Shown here in pieces: positions 1-9,710 of a DNA stretch of 64,000 bases. Position 1 is the first letter of the stretch. The number at the start of each line of letters is the position of its first letter. The position numbers and the translations under genes were made by a program. Under the pieces are notes generated by a model. The model made no database searches. It was not told where the DNA came from and saw only the letters and a program-made list of their open reading frames with translations. Origin of the DNA: Candidatus Cottocaccamicrobium excrementipullorum (GTDB taxonomy: Bacteria; Bacillota; Clostridia; Lachnospirales; Lachnospiraceae); contig DVFL01000015.1 in NCBI GenBank assembly GCA_018713255.1, forward strand, positions 62,001 to 126,000, read 5' to 3'.

Positions 1-99
1 GGTATTCAGCAGGAAATTCGTAAAAGAGAACATTATGAGAAGCCCAGCGTAAGACGTAAGAAAAAGTCTGAAGCTGCGAGAAAGCGTAAGTATAATTAA
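1..99 (+). CDS. rpsU: 30S ribosomal protein S21 (3' end only)
   Basis: The first 32 codons end in TAA and encode a very basic tail ([25 protein letters not shown]) typical of S21, a small-subunit protein that helps mRNA selection at initiation. The start lies outside the window. A strong terminator follows. The neighbours yqfC and yqfD are the usual downstream partners of rpsU in sporulating Firmicutes, which supports the call. Confidence 0.9.
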   Translation, partial: GIQQEIRKREHYEKPSVRRKKKSEAARKRKYN

Positions 100-118
100 T
101 GTATGCTTATGAATGAGG

Positions 119-168
119 CTGCCGGGAGAGGACCGTCGACAAGATGGTGTTCCCCCGGCAGTTTTTCA
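119..168 (+). terminator. Intrinsic terminator after rpsU
   Basis: CTGCCGGG (119-126) pairs with CCCGGCAG (154-161) and is followed directly by five T. It separates rpsU from the sporulation genes. The remaining stretch to about 320 holds a 12-bp palindrome GCGCTTAAGCGC near 231 and no clear promoter. Confidence 0.85.
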
Positions 169-340
169 TTTAATTAAGAAACTTCGTTCCCGATTAAATA
201 AAAACGTTCCGCTGTGGATGCGCACTCCGCGCTTAAGCGCACGCTTTTTCATTTTAGAAAGAGTATTGATTTAGGCTGCAGGGGTCTAAAGCGGTCTGGC
301 TGGTCATAAGATGAAAAGAGACAGCAAGGAGGTGGCCGGC

Positions 341-616
341 TTGGGTGGACTGTTTAAGGCCGGAGAAAGGATGGCGGAGGCGGTAAAACTTCCGCGGGAT
401 GTATTTCCAGGAGACCTCCTTATTTCTCTGATCGGGAGAGAAGAGGTTTTGATTGAAAATTACCGGTCGATTCTTCTTTACACAGATTCTGTTTTATGCG
501 TTCAGGGGAAGAACTGCAGACTGAAGGTCTGCGGGCGCAGTCTGCGGATTGCATATTATACATCGGATGCCATGAAAGTAAATGGGATGATTCAAAAAGT
601 GGAACTGGACGCATAG
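341..616 (+). CDS. yqfC: Sporulation protein YqfC
   Basis: Small protein of the YqfC/YabP family, made in the mother cell in Bacillus; its exact role in sporulation is unclear. It is about 91 aa if translation starts at TTG 341, which has an ideal AAGGAGGT at 326-333 eight bases upstream. An in-frame ATG at 311 has no visible ribosome binding site and would give 101 aa. The core (PRDVFPGDLLISLIGREEVLIENYRSI) and the length match the Bacillus protein. yqfD follows after 12 bases, so the two are probably co-expressed. Confidence 0.85.
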   Translation: MGGLFKAGERMAEAVKLPRDVFPGDLLISLIGREEVLIENYRSILLYTDSVLCVQGKNCRLKVCGRSLRIAYYTSDAMKVNGMIQKVELDA

Positions 617-628
617 GAGGGAAGAGAT

Positions 629-1870
629 ATGGGAAATGGAATCCGATGGCTGGGCGGGTTTATCAAAGTAAAGCTTACAGGATATTCGCCGGAGCGCTTT
701 TTTAACCTCTGCCGTGCAAAGGGCATGGAAATCTGGAATCTGACTTGCAGGAACCAGGAATATGCTTTTTTCATTTCTCTTAAGGATTTTCGCCAGATTC
801 GGCCTCTGGCCAGAAAAGCAAAAGTGCGGCTTAGAATTCAGAGCCGGAAGGGCCTTCCTTTTTTTTTACAGAGAAATCGGAGGCGAAAAGGCTTTGCTGC
901 TGGAATGTGCCTTTTTTTCCTTCTTTTATACAGTATGTCCCTTTTTATTTGGGATATTCAGATTGAAGGCAATCTGCAGTATACCGATGAAACGCTGATG
1001 GATTTTTTGGGAGAACAAGGTGTCCGTTTAGGAATGCTGAAAGCGGGGGTGGACAGTCAGAACATTGAGAGGGCGCTGCGGGATACCTTCCCAGATATCA
1101 GCTGGACAGCGTCCAGAGTTTCGGGAACTCGTCTGCTGATTTCTATCCGGGAAAACCAGGTGGATTCCCAGCCGCCTGCAGAAGATGAAGGGCCGAGGGA
1201 TCTGGTGGCTTCACGGGCCGGGGTAGTGACAAAGGTGGTGGTGCGGCAGGGAACCGTTCAGGTGAAGGCCGGGGATCAAGTGGAAGCCGGCCAGGTGCTG
1301 ATCAGCGGTCAGGTTCCCATTGTAAATGACAGTCAGGAGGTGACGGCAGTTCATAATGTGGCAGCCGATGGAGAGGTAACCGCCTTGACGGATTATCAGT
1401 TTTCGGAAAGCTTTCCTCTGCTTCATCCGGTTCAGAGGGAAACCGGAAAGGAGAAAAAGGGATTGTCGGTAAAGATCGGTTCTTTTTCCTTCGTATTTCT
1501 GCCTCCCTGGAAGCGGGAAGGAAATTGGATTTATGTGACGGATATCCGGCAGGCCAGACTGTTTTCCAGTTTTTATCTTCCTTTTTATTGGGGAAATATT
1601 CAGGGGAAGGAGATAGAAACCTATGAAAGCTTTTATACAAAGGAAGAAATGAATCAGAAGGCTGAAGGGATTTATCAGAATTTTATAAGGAATTTAAGTG
1701 AAAAGGGGGTTCAAATTATTCAGAATAATGTTAAAATACTAGAAGATGAATCTGTGTGCACGGTGACGGGGAGCATAAAAGCCAGTCAGGTGATCTCTCA
1801 GGTTCAGCCAATTACTGAAATGAAGGAGACAGAAAACGGAAAATATGAGCGTAGTGGAGAACATAATTGA
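629..1870 (+). CDS. yqfD: Sporulation protein YqfD
   Basis: 413 aa, the usual YqfD length (about 400). A cytosolic N-terminal region of roughly 90 residues precedes one membrane segment (near residues 93-110, rich in F and L), and the rest is predicted extracytoplasmic. In Bacillus YqfD is a sigma-E-dependent membrane protein needed for efficient sporulation; the mechanism is unknown. AGGAGG lies just before ATG 629. The gene's 3' end overlaps phoH by 26 bases, so the two are translationally linked. Confidence 0.9.
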   Translation: MGNGIRWLGGFIKVKLTGYSPERFFNLCRAKGMEIWNLTCRNQEYAFFISLKDFRQIRPLARKAKVRLRIQSRKGLPFFLQRNRRRKGFAAGMCLFFLLLYSMSLFIWDIQIEGNLQYTDETLMDFLGEQGVRLGMLKAGVDSQNIERALRDTFPDISWTASRVSGTRLLISIRENQVDSQPPAEDEGPRDLVASRAGVVTKVVVRQGTVQVKAGDQVEAGQVLISGQVPIVNDSQEVTAVHNVAADGEVTALTDYQFSESFPLLHPVQRETGKEKKGLSVKIGSFSFVFLPPWKREGNWIYVTDIRQARLFSSFYLPFYWGNIQGKEIETYESFYTKEEMNQKAEGIYQNFIRNLSEKGVQIIQNNVKILEDESVCTVTGSIKASQVISQVQPITEMKETENGKYERSGEHN

Positions 1871-2852
1871 TATTCCCGTGGAACATGAGAAAAATGTATG
1901 TGGTCAGTTTGATGCGTATTTGAAGAAAATTGAGCGAACCCTTCATGTGACCATGGTGAACCGTGACGGTGCTTTAAAGATTATCGGACCGGAGCAGACG
2001 GTGCAGCGGGCAAAAAGCGTATTCAACAATTTGATTGAGCTGTCGAAACGGGGAAACACCATAACGGAACAGAATGTAGATTATGCCCTGTCCCTTGCGT
2101 TTTCCGAAAATGATCATCAGATTCTGGAGATCGACAAGGATATTATTTGCCGCACCGTCATGGGAAAGCCGGTTAAGCCGAAAACGGTTGGACAGAAGCA
2201 GTACGTGGATGCCATACGAAAAAAAATGATTGTCTTTGGGATCGGACCGGCGGGAACAGGAAAAACTTATCTGGCCATGGCAATGGCGATACAGGCGTTT
2301 AAAAATGGAGAAGTGGGGAGAATTATTCTTACCAGACCCGCCATTGAGGCAGGAGAGAAATTGGGCTTCCTCCCGGGAGATCTGCAGAGTAAGATTGATC
2401 CCTATCTCCGGCCTCTTTACGATGCGCTGTACCAGATTATGGGAGCGGAGAGTTATCTGCACAATTCTGAAAAAGGGCTGATTGAAGTTGCTCCTCTGGC
2501 CTATATGAGAGGGCGTACGCTGGACAATGCCTATATTATTCTGGATGAGGCTCAAAATACAACGCCGGCGCAGATGAAAATGTTTCTTACCCGCATTGGT
2601 TTTGGGTCAAAGGTGATTATTACCGGGGATCAGACCCAGAAAGATCTTCCGGCAGGCACAGTAAGCGGCTTGGACACGGCCCTTAAGGTGCTGAAGCGGA
2701 TTGATGATATCGGTTTTTGTTATCTTACCAGCAGCGATGTGGTGCGCCATCCCCTGGTTCAGAAAATCGTACAGGCTTATGATGATTATGAAGCCAGAGG
2801 AAAAATCGGCGGTCGGATTCAAAAAGGAAGAGGGGCAAAAAGAGCCGACTGA
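1845..2852 (+). CDS. phoH: PhoH-family ATPase
   Basis: 335 aa cytosolic P-loop protein. Walker A GPAGTGKT lies near residues 134-141 and Walker B IILDEAQ near 230-236, in the usual PhoH layout with an N-terminal extension of about 120 residues. PhoH proteins are linked to RNA metabolism, and the fixed neighbour YbeY (an rRNA-processing endoribonuclease) supports a role in ribosome RNA maturation or quality control. The start overlaps yqfD; the nearest AAGGAG is about 16 bases upstream, so initiation may rely on coupling. Confidence 0.93.
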   Translation: MSVVENIIDIPVEHEKNVCGQFDAYLKKIERTLHVTMVNRDGALKIIGPEQTVQRAKSVFNNLIELSKRGNTITEQNVDYALSLAFSENDHQILEIDKDIICRTVMGKPVKPKTVGQKQYVDAIRKKMIVFGIGPAGTGKTYLAMAMAIQAFKNGEVGRIILTRPAIEAGEKLGFLPGDLQSKIDPYLRPLYDALYQIMGAESYLHNSEKGLIEVAPLAYMRGRTLDNAYIILDEAQNTTPAQMKMFLTRIGFGSKVIITGDQTQKDLPAGTVSGLDTALKVLKRIDDIGFCYLTSSDVVRHPLVQKIVQAYDDYEARGKIGGRIQKGRGAKRAD

Positions 2853-2881
2853 CTGTCTAAAACAAAAGAAGGGGGCAGGAT

Positions 2882-3379
2882 ATGACCATTAATATTGAAT
2901 ATGAGGCAGAAGAAAAACTGGATCTTCCATGGGAAGAAATTATCCAAAAGGTGGTGCTGGCTGCCTTGGATTACGAGGGCTGTCCTTATGAGGCGGAAGT
3001 AAATGTGGTGCTCACAGACAATGAAGAGATCCGCAGGCTGAACCGGGAGTACCGGGATATTGACCGGCCTACGGACGTACTTTCTTTTCCGATGGTGGAA
3101 TACGAGAAGCCTTCTGACTTTTCCCATGTGGAAGAAGAATATGCAGACTGCTTTAATCCGGAGACGGGAGAATTGATGCTGGGAGATATTATTCTTTCCG
3201 TGGATAAGATTAAAGAGCAGGCAGAAAGCTACGGCCACTCTCAGACGAGGGAGCTGGCTTTTCTTGTGGCGCACAGCATGCTTCATTTGTGCGGGTATGA
3301 TCATATGGAAGAGGCGGAACGGGAGGAAATGGAGAGGAGACAGAGAGAGATTCTGGAAGTCGGGGGATACAAGCGATGA
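2882..3379 (+). CDS. ybeY: Endoribonuclease YbeY (rRNA maturation factor)
   Basis: 165 aa. The C-terminal metal site HSMLHLCGYDH near residues 130-140 fits the YbeY motif HxxxHxxGxDH, which binds zinc. The family acts in 16S rRNA 3'-end maturation and late 70S quality control. A GGGGGCAGG ribosome binding site precedes ATG 2882. It is next to phoH as in most Firmicutes and overlaps the next gene by four bases (ATGA). Confidence 0.95.
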   Translation: MTINIEYEAEEKLDLPWEEIIQKVVLAALDYEGCPYEAEVNVVLTDNEEIRRLNREYRDIDRPTDVLSFPMVEYEKPSDFSHVEEEYADCFNPETGELMLGDIILSVDKIKEQAESYGHSQTRELAFLVAHSMLHLCGYDHMEEAEREEMERRQREILEVGGYKR

Positions 3380-4533
3380 AACGATGGATGTTGGGGGGAT
3401 TATGGGCAGTATTGTCTGCGGGAATCTTAATGGGATGCTCTGGAACAAGGGAATATATTGAGGCGGCAGCCACAGAAGAAGAAACCACCGCCGCTTCGCC
3501 GAAGGAGACCAAGGAAATTGTGATTGTGCAGGAAACAGAAACCCAGCCGGAAGAAGAGGAGGAAGAAGGATTTAAGGGGATTCTTGATCTGTCTGACCGG
3601 GAACCGAAAGATGGGCTGGTGAGAAGTTATCTGACGGGAGAATGGGTGGATGCCGGCTGCGGGAATCGAAGACCGGTGGCAGTGATGATGAGCAATGATA
3701 AGGCTGCGCTTCCTCAGTACGGCATAAACCGTGCGGGAGTCGTTTATGAAGCGCCTGTGGAAGGCGGCATGAATCGGTACATGGCGCTGATTGAGGAGTA
3801 TGACGATCTGGAGCGCATCGGCTCTGTCAGGAGCTGCCGGACGTATTACACTTATTTTGCCAGGGAGTTTGAGGCAATTTATGCACATTACGGGCAGAGT
3901 ACTTTTGCGCGGCCGTATTTAAAAAATGTAGACAATATCAATGGCTTAGAGGGAATCGGCAATGTGGCCTACTACCGTTCCAGCGACCGGAAGGCTCCCC
4001 ATAACGCTTATACCAGCGGGGAACGGCTGAAAAAAGCCATTGAACAGCTGGGGTATTCTAATGCATATCCGGAGGATTACGCCGGCCATTATCAGTTTGC
4101 AGATGGGGCGTACTCCCTGGAAGGCCAGGAAGGTGCTTTTCCTGCGGTGCAGATTGTCCCTGGGTATGTGATGAATACGCCGCTGTTTGTCTACACTCCT
4201 GAAGACGGGCTGTATCATAGATATCAGTACGGAGAGATTCATTACGGAAATGAAGGGCCGATTACCGTAAAAAATCTGCTGATACAGTACTGCCAGATGG
4301 GATACTATGCTAATACAGAGTATCGAAACATTAATGTACATACTTCCGGAGAAAACGGGTATTTTTTTACTGACGGATACGGAATCCCCATTACCTGGGA
4401 TAAGGATGGGGAGTTTGGCGTTACCCGATACTATGGTCCGGATGGAAAGGAAATCGTCTTAAATCAGGGTACAACATGGGTATGTATTGTTAATGCCCTG
4501 GATGAAGATAAATTAGAAATTTATGAAGAATAA
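3376..4533 (+). CDS. DUF3048 (YerB-like) lipoprotein
   Basis: 385 aa. An N-terminal lipoprotein signal ends in LMGC (Cys near residue 21), followed by an acidic, Thr/Glu-rich linker (residues 30-65) and then the DUF3048 body with blocks such as RPVAVMMSND, RIGSVRSCRTYY and a C-terminal domain around GYFFTDGYGIPITWDKDGE. It is predicted to sit on the outer face of the membrane. No enzymatic role is established for the family. ATG overlaps the ybeY stop, and its own end overlaps the flippase gene by 11 bases. Confidence 0.85.
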   Translation: MKRWMLGGLWAVLSAGILMGCSGTREYIEAAATEEETTAASPKETKEIVIVQETETQPEEEEEEGFKGILDLSDREPKDGLVRSYLTGEWVDAGCGNRRPVAVMMSNDKAALPQYGINRAGVVYEAPVEGGMNRYMALIEEYDDLERIGSVRSCRTYYTYFAREFEAIYAHYGQSTFARPYLKNVDNINGLEGIGNVAYYRSSDRKAPHNAYTSGERLKKAIEQLGYSNAYPEDYAGHYQFADGAYSLEGQEGAFPAVQIVPGYVMNTPLFVYTPEDGLYHRYQYGEIHYGNEGPITVKNLLIQYCQMGYYANTEYRNINVHTSGENGYFFTDGYGIPITWDKDGEFGVTRYYGPDGKEIVLNQGTTWVCIVNALDEDKLEIYEE

Positions 4534-6220
4534 CGACAAAATACAAAAGAAGAATTCCGGGGCTGACAGAGTCAAGAAGGCGGGCACTAGTTTTGTTATT
4601 CAAGGCAGTATTCTGGCGGCAGCCGGAATTCTGGTGAGAATCATCGGCCTGTTTTACCGGATTCCTTTGATGGGCATCATTGACGACCGGGGAAATGGAT
4701 ATTATACTTCGGCCTACAGCATTTACTCTATTTTGCTGATTGTTTCTTCCTACAGCCTTCCCACAGCGGTGTCTAAGATGGTTTCTGCCAGAATTGCCAG
4801 GGGACAGTACAAGAATTCTCTGCGCATTTTAAAGGCGTCCATGGTTTATGCGGCGGCGGCAGGCGGACTGGCGGCGGCGGTGATGTGGTTTGGCGCGGAT
4901 TTATTTGCCAAAGCCATGCAGATGCCTTATTCCAGCTATGCCTTAAGAACGCTGGCGCCAACTATTTGGGTCATGGCTTTTTTGGGAGTGCTGAGAGGTT
5001 ATTTTCAAGGAACAGGTACCATGGTGCCCACAGCAGTGTCTCAGATTATTGAACAGATCATCAACGCTGCAGTGAGTATTGGAGCGGCCTGGATTTTGTT
5101 TCAAGAGGGACTTAAGGTTAATCTGGTGCGGGGAGATACCGAGTACGCTTACGCTTTCGGTGCAGCAGGAGGTACCATTGGAACAGGGGCGGGAGCGCTG
5201 GCCGCTTTGCTGTTCTGCGGATTTTTGATGGTAAATTACTGGAAAACCCTGAAACGGCGCTGCCGGAAAGACAGAACAGGAAAGACAGAAAGCTACGGCC
5301 GTCTGGCGGGAATTCTCACCATGACTATTCTTCCGATTGTGTTAAGCAGCACGGTATATAATATCAGTTCAGTACTGGATAATTTTATTTTTGGACAGGG
5401 AATGGCGTACCTGGGGCAGAACGAGGTGATTGCTACCCAGTGGGGCGTGTTCGGCAAATACCATACCTTGTTTATGATCCCTGTAGCGATTGCCAATGCC
5501 TTGTCCTCCTCCTTGATTCCTTCCCTTTCTCAAGCGGTTGCCAGCAAGGACAGAGCGCAGGTTTTGGATAAGACGGCCACAGCTATCCGGTTTTCCATGA
5601 TGATCGCCATCCCGGCTACGGTAGGACTTACGGTGCTGTCTGCTCCGATTAATAATCTTTTGTTCCCCAGCCAGAACGGGGAGCTGCTGATCCGAATTAC
5701 CATGGCAGGCGCATCGGCGGTAGCGTTTTATTCGCTGTCCACCGTGACCAATGCCATTCTCCAGGGAATTAACCATATGAATACCCCGCTGAAGAATTCC
5801 GCCATCGCCCTGGTGGTTCATGTGCTGATTCTTGCCGTGATGCTTTATGGCTTGAAATGGGGAATTTATGCTGTGATTTTTTCCAATATTCTCTTTGCCC
5901 TGCTGATGTGCATTTTAAATGCATGTTCTATACGCCGGTATCTGGATTACCGGCAGGAATATCGGAAAACGTTTATTCTTCCGCTGTTAAGCGCTTTGGT
6001 GATGGGAGCAGCCGCATGGGCGGTTTCCACCGGTTTAGACAGAATTTTGCCGGAAGGAAGGCTGTGGCTTGCTCTTCAGGTAGGGGCGGCAGTGGTTGCA
6101 GCAGTAGCTGTTTACGGCGTGTTTTTAATCCGGCTTAAAGCAGTGGATGAGGTAGAACTTTACGGGATGCCGGGAGGCCGGAAGCTGGTTCGCCTGGCCA
6201 GGAGATGCCGGATTCTGTAA
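4523..6220 (+). CDS. SpoVB/MurJ-type polysaccharide flippase (MOP superfamily)
   Basis: 565 aa polytopic membrane protein with about 14 hydrophobic segments. The N-terminal motif GILVRIIGLFYRIPL and the following YSIYSILLIVSS are typical of the SpoVB/YtgP branch of lipid II or oligosaccharide flippases. It probably moves lipid-linked cell wall or cortex precursors outward. The sporulation genes just upstream make a SpoVB-like cortex role possible, but a vegetative MurJ-like role cannot be excluded from sequence. Confidence 0.85.
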   Translation: MKNNDKIQKKNSGADRVKKAGTSFVIQGSILAAAGILVRIIGLFYRIPLMGIIDDRGNGYYTSAYSIYSILLIVSSYSLPTAVSKMVSARIARGQYKNSLRILKASMVYAAAAGGLAAAVMWFGADLFAKAMQMPYSSYALRTLAPTIWVMAFLGVLRGYFQGTGTMVPTAVSQIIEQIINAAVSIGAAWILFQEGLKVNLVRGDTEYAYAFGAAGGTIGTGAGALAALLFCGFLMVNYWKTLKRRCRKDRTGKTESYGRLAGILTMTILPIVLSSTVYNISSVLDNFIFGQGMAYLGQNEVIATQWGVFGKYHTLFMIPVAIANALSSSLIPSLSQAVASKDRAQVLDKTATAIRFSMMIAIPATVGLTVLSAPINNLLFPSQNGELLIRITMAGASAVAFYSLSTVTNAILQGINHMNTPLKNSAIALVVHVLILAVMLYGLKWGIYAVIFSNILFALLMCILNACSIRRYLDYRQEYRKTFILPLLSALVMGAAAWAVSTGLDRILPEGRLWLALQVGAAVVAAVAVYGVFLIRLKAVDEVELYGMPGGRKLVRLARRCRIL

Positions 6221-6303
6221 AATGCAGGAAAATAATTGCTGCTGAATATGATTAAAATGGAAAAGAAAAGCAGATACTATACTTTGACAAAAGGAGGAAA
6301 TCC

Positions 6304-6696
6304 ATGAAAAAGTATCGTTACTGCTTTCTTTTGCTGTTAGGCGCAGCGCTTTTAATCTTAATTCTTTCTCTGATTTTCCTTCCTGGAGCAAGAAGAAAGG
6401 CGGAACCTGAGGGGGAGGAAACCACCTCCTTCCAGGAAAAGGAAAGGGAGACGGCGGCGGAGGATCAGATTGTGATGAATCAGAAGGAAGTGGAGCCTGC
6501 GGCGGGGAGAGAATATCTTCTGGTCTCCGAGGATGGCTTTCTGCTGGTGTTCGAGGGGGGCGGCTCAAGGATTTGTCTGTATACCCACATTCCTCTTTCT
6601 GATTTTCCCAGGGAAGAGCAGGACAAGCTCAGAGAGGGGATCTGGTTTTCTGCCATGGAAGAGATTTACAGTTATCTGGAATCCTATACCAGCTGA
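6304..6696 (+). CDS. BofC C-terminal-domain-like protein
   Basis: 130 aa. One N-terminal membrane segment (residues 8-29), a charged linker, then a C-terminal region (EYLLVSEDGFLLVFE ... IPLSDFPREEQDKL ... YSYLESY) that resembles the C-terminal domain of BofC, the secreted forespore protein that restrains SpoIVB signalling in Bacillus. It has no BofC N-terminal domain, so it is only a partial homologue. AAAGGAGG lies seven bases before ATG. Assignment is by pattern, without a search. Confidence 0.6.
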   Translation: MKKYRYCFLLLLGAALLILILSLIFLPGARRKAEPEGEETTSFQEKERETAAEDQIVMNQKEVEPAAGREYLLVSEDGFLLVFEGGGSRICLYTHIPLSDFPREEQDKLREGIWFSAMEEIYSYLESYTS

Positions 6697-6764
6697 TGGG
6701 AAATAGTTGCAAGAACTGGAAAAAACCGATAGAATAAGACGAGATGAAAAGGAAGGGGCAGCAG

Positions 6765-8009
6765 ATGAAGAAACAAGTGACTGTAATCGGCGGAGGCGCG
6801 GCGGGGCTCACGGCTGCCATCTGGGCAGCCAGATCCGGAGCTGACGTATCCGTGATTGAACATACCGACCGGGTTGGGAAAAAAATTCTTTCCACAGGAA
6901 ACGGAAGATGCAATTTGACAAATTCTAAGATGGACAAGTCTTGCTACCGCAGCGGTCAGCCGGATTTTCCCATGACTGCCATCGGTCAGTTCGGATGGAA
7001 AGACGCTTTGCGCTGGTTTTCTTCCATGGGACTATTGTGCAAAAGCCGCATGGATACGTATTATTATCCAGTGTCTGACCAAGCCTCAGCAGTGCTGGAC
7101 TGTCTTCGGCTGGAATGCGGACGTCTTGGGGTCAAGGTGATTACCGGGTGCAGTCCTGAGAGAATTATTCGGGAGAAGAAAGGAAAAACGCCGGGCTTTC
7201 GGATTGAGACAAATTTAGGGGTAAAACAGGCTGAGGGACTGATCTTAGCCTGCGGCTCCAAGGCAGCGCCGAATACCGGTTCGGACGGCAGCGGCTATGA
7301 GCTGGCGGCGGCTTTTGGGCATCGGATTATTAAGCCTCTTCCCGCTCTGGTGCAGTTAAGGTGCCAGGGAAATTATTATCGGCAGCTGGCGGGAATCCGG
7401 ACGGAGGCAAGAATGCGTCTGGAAATTGACGGACAGAGGGCAGCAGAGGAACAGGGGGAACTGCAGATTACCGATTACGGTCTGTCAGGGATTCCTATTT
7501 TCCAGCTGAGCCGTTATGCAGCCAGAGCGTTGGATGAAAAGAAAAAAGTGCGGGTAGTTGTAGATTTTCTGCCCTATATGGAGAAGGAAGAAAGCAGAAT
7601 TTTTCTGGAGAAACGGTTTGAAGAATTCGGCTGGCGCAGGGGAGAAGATTTTTTGACTGGTGTGGTTCATAAAAAACTGGCGGTGGTTTTTTTGAAAATG
7701 TCGGGAATCCCCCTGGATCAGCCTGCGGCTTCTGCTACCAGACGACAGCGTGACCATCTTCTTAAGGCTATGAAATCTTATGAGGCGCTGGTAAGTTCAG
7801 TGAATCCATTTGCCAATGCTCAGGTTTGCTGCGGCGGTGTGGATGTCAGGGAAGTAGATCCGAAAACAATGGAGTCCAAACTGGTGAAAGATCTGTATTT
7901 TGCAGGAGAAATTCTGGATGTGGATGGAATCTGCGGGGGATATAACCTGCAGTGGGCCTGGTCCTCAGGCAGAGCGGCGGGCTGCCAGGCAGCCCAGCGG
8001 AGAGGTTAA
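6765..8009 (+). CDS. NAD(P)/FAD-dependent oxidoreductase, HI0933 family
   Basis: 414 aa flavoprotein. FAD-binding GGGAAGLTAA near residues 9-18 follows a beta strand (VTVIGG), and GNGRCNLTN near residue 50 is diagnostic of the HI0933/YhiN family; the C-terminal ICGGYNLQWAWSSG closes the FAD site. The reaction is unknown for most members. ATG 6765 was chosen over ATG 6744 because AAGGAAGGGG lies seven bases upstream of it. Some databases call homologues BaiN; nothing here supports a bile-acid role. Confidence 0.85.
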   Translation: MKKQVTVIGGGAAGLTAAIWAARSGADVSVIEHTDRVGKKILSTGNGRCNLTNSKMDKSCYRSGQPDFPMTAIGQFGWKDALRWFSSMGLLCKSRMDTYYYPVSDQASAVLDCLRLECGRLGVKVITGCSPERIIREKKGKTPGFRIETNLGVKQAEGLILACGSKAAPNTGSDGSGYELAAAFGHRIIKPLPALVQLRCQGNYYRQLAGIRTEARMRLEIDGQRAAEEQGELQITDYGLSGIPIFQLSRYAARALDEKKKVRVVVDFLPYMEKEESRIFLEKRFEEFGWRRGEDFLTGVVHKKLAVVFLKMSGIPLDQPAASATRRQRDHLLKAMKSYEALVSSVNPFANAQVCCGGVDVREVDPKTMESKLVKDLYFAGEILDVDGICGGYNLQWAWSSGRAAGCQAAQRRG

Positions 8010-8062
8010 AGTCAGACTTCCCTATTTAGATTTTTGAATCGGCAGAAGAAAAAGGAGAAAAA

Positions 8063-9685
8063 ATGATACGAATAACCCAGGTAAAAATGCCTATTACCCA
8101 TACATATGACGATCTGCTGATCCGGACGGCGAAGCTGCTTCGCATTCCAGATGGACAGCTTCGCGGCCTCCATATTGTAAAGCAGTCGATTGATGCCAGA
8201 AAACGGGAGGATATCCGGTATGTATATGTGCTGGATGTTGAAGTGGACCGGGAGAAGGAAGTGATCCGCCGCTGCCGCAATAAAAATGCGGCGCTTTACA
8301 GCAGCCAGCCTTATGTGTTTCCCTATCCGGGAGATGAAGTTTTAACACATCCCCCAGTAGTGGTGGGGAGCGGTCCGGCGGGGCTGTTCTGCAGCCTGAT
8401 GTTGGCCAGACATGGTTTTCGCCCTATTTTGCTGGAGCGAGGAGGCCCGGTAGAAGAACGGATGGAGAAGGTAGACCGGTTTTGGAAAACAGGAGAGCTG
8501 GATGAAGAGTGCAATGTACAGTTCGGAGAAGGGGGAGCGGGAACCTTTTCAGACGGAAAGCTGAACACTTTGGTGAAAGATCCGGCAGGACGAAATCAGA
8601 TGGTGCTTAAGATTTTTGCTCAGTACGGAGCCGACCCATCTATTTGCTATATGAATAAGCCGCATATCGGGACAGATGAGCTGCAGCGGATTATTCCGGC
8701 AATGCGTCAGGCCATTATTCAGGCTGGAGGGCAGGTGCGGTTTCATGCCAAGGTAACGGATCTTTCTGTGGAAAAGGGAAGGATTAATGGGGTGGAAGTT
8801 AACGGGAATGAATTTCTTCCTTCCCAGGCGGTGGTGTTTGCAGTGGGACACAGCGCCAGAGATACTTTCCGCATGCTGCTGAAGCGTCAAGTTCCCATGG
8901 AGGCAAAGGCTTTTGCCGTAGGACTGCGGGTACAGCATCCCCAGAAGATGATTGATGAATCACAGTATGGCTCAGAGGCGGCACAAATTCTGGGTCCTGC
9001 ATCATATAAGGTAACCCACCAGTGCGTGAACGGGAGAGGAGTTTATTCCTTCTGCATGTGTCCGGGAGGATATGTGGTCAATGCCTCTTCTCAAAAGGGA
9101 AGGCTGGCGGTGAACGGCATGAGCTATCACGCCAGAGATGGGAAAAATGCCAACAGTGCGTTGATTGTTACAGTAAAACCAGAGGATTTTGGCGGCGGCG
9201 GGCCTTTGGCCGGCGTGGAATTCCAGGAAAGAATGGAAGAAGCCGCTTATCAGGCGGGAAAAGGAAAGATCCCCGTACAGCTTTACGGTGATTTTTGCGA
9301 GGGCAGGGTATCGCAGGCCTACGGCCAGGTAGAACCTGCTTTTCAGGGTGAAACTGCTTTTGCGGATTTAAATCAGATTCTTCCGAAATATGCGGCTGAA
9401 TCCATAAAAGAAGGAATGGAAAGTTTCGGAAATATCATTGAAGGCTTCAATCGTCCGGATGCTGTGCTGGCCGGAGTAGAAAGCAGGACTTCCTCTCCTA
9501 TCCGCATCAGCAGAGACAAGAGCATGGAAAGTGATGTAAAAGGGCTCTTTCCCTGCGGGGAGGGAGCCGGCTATGCCGGGGGAATTACTTCTGCGGCGAT
9601 GGATGGACTAAAGACAGCGGAGGAAATTTGCCGGCGGTTTAAACCCTTTGATCAGAAGGAAAACGAGAAGCAAAAGGCGAAATGA
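8063..9685 (+). CDS. FAD-dependent dehydrogenase, uncharacterised
   Basis: 540 aa. An N-terminal RNA-binding-like segment (residues 1-90) is followed by the FAD-binding VVVGSGPAGLFCSLMLARHGF (near residue 96) and a long oxidoreductase body ending in PCGEGAGYAGGITSAAMDG. This architecture fits the widespread uncharacterised FAD-dependent dehydrogenase family of Firmicutes and Bacteroidetes. Substrate unknown. It follows another flavoprotein gene after 53 bases, and proB starts 25 bases after its stop, so the three may be cotranscribed. Confidence 0.85.
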   Translation: MIRITQVKMPITHTYDDLLIRTAKLLRIPDGQLRGLHIVKQSIDARKREDIRYVYVLDVEVDREKEVIRRCRNKNAALYSSQPYVFPYPGDEVLTHPPVVVGSGPAGLFCSLMLARHGFRPILLERGGPVEERMEKVDRFWKTGELDEECNVQFGEGGAGTFSDGKLNTLVKDPAGRNQMVLKIFAQYGADPSICYMNKPHIGTDELQRIIPAMRQAIIQAGGQVRFHAKVTDLSVEKGRINGVEVNGNEFLPSQAVVFAVGHSARDTFRMLLKRQVPMEAKAFAVGLRVQHPQKMIDESQYGSEAAQILGPASYKVTHQCVNGRGVYSFCMCPGGYVVNASSQKGRLAVNGMSYHARDGKNANSALIVTVKPEDFGGGGPLAGVEFQERMEEAAYQAGKGKIPVQLYGDFCEGRVSQAYGQVEPAFQGETAFADLNQILPKYAAESIKEGMESFGNIIEGFNRPDAVLAGVESRTSSPIRISRDKSMESDVKGLFPCGEGAGYAGGITSAAMDGLKTAEEICRRFKPFDQKENEKQKAK

Positions 9686-9710
9686 TCCGGAAAAAACCAA
9701 GGAGAAAGAC

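Noticed and set aside
190-260. Second terminator or promoter before yqfC
   Set aside because: The GCGCTTAAGCGC palindrome has a short stem and poor T run, and no convincing -35/-10 pair was found.
2819-3448. Long minus-strand open frame opposite ybeY
   Set aside because: It mirrors the conserved ybeY frame, has no ribosome site and no recognisable family.
6765-8009. Bile-acid enzyme BaiN, together with the SDR at 57418 as a BaiA-like enzyme
   Set aside because: Family-level similarity only. No other bai genes are present and the two genes are 50 kb apart.
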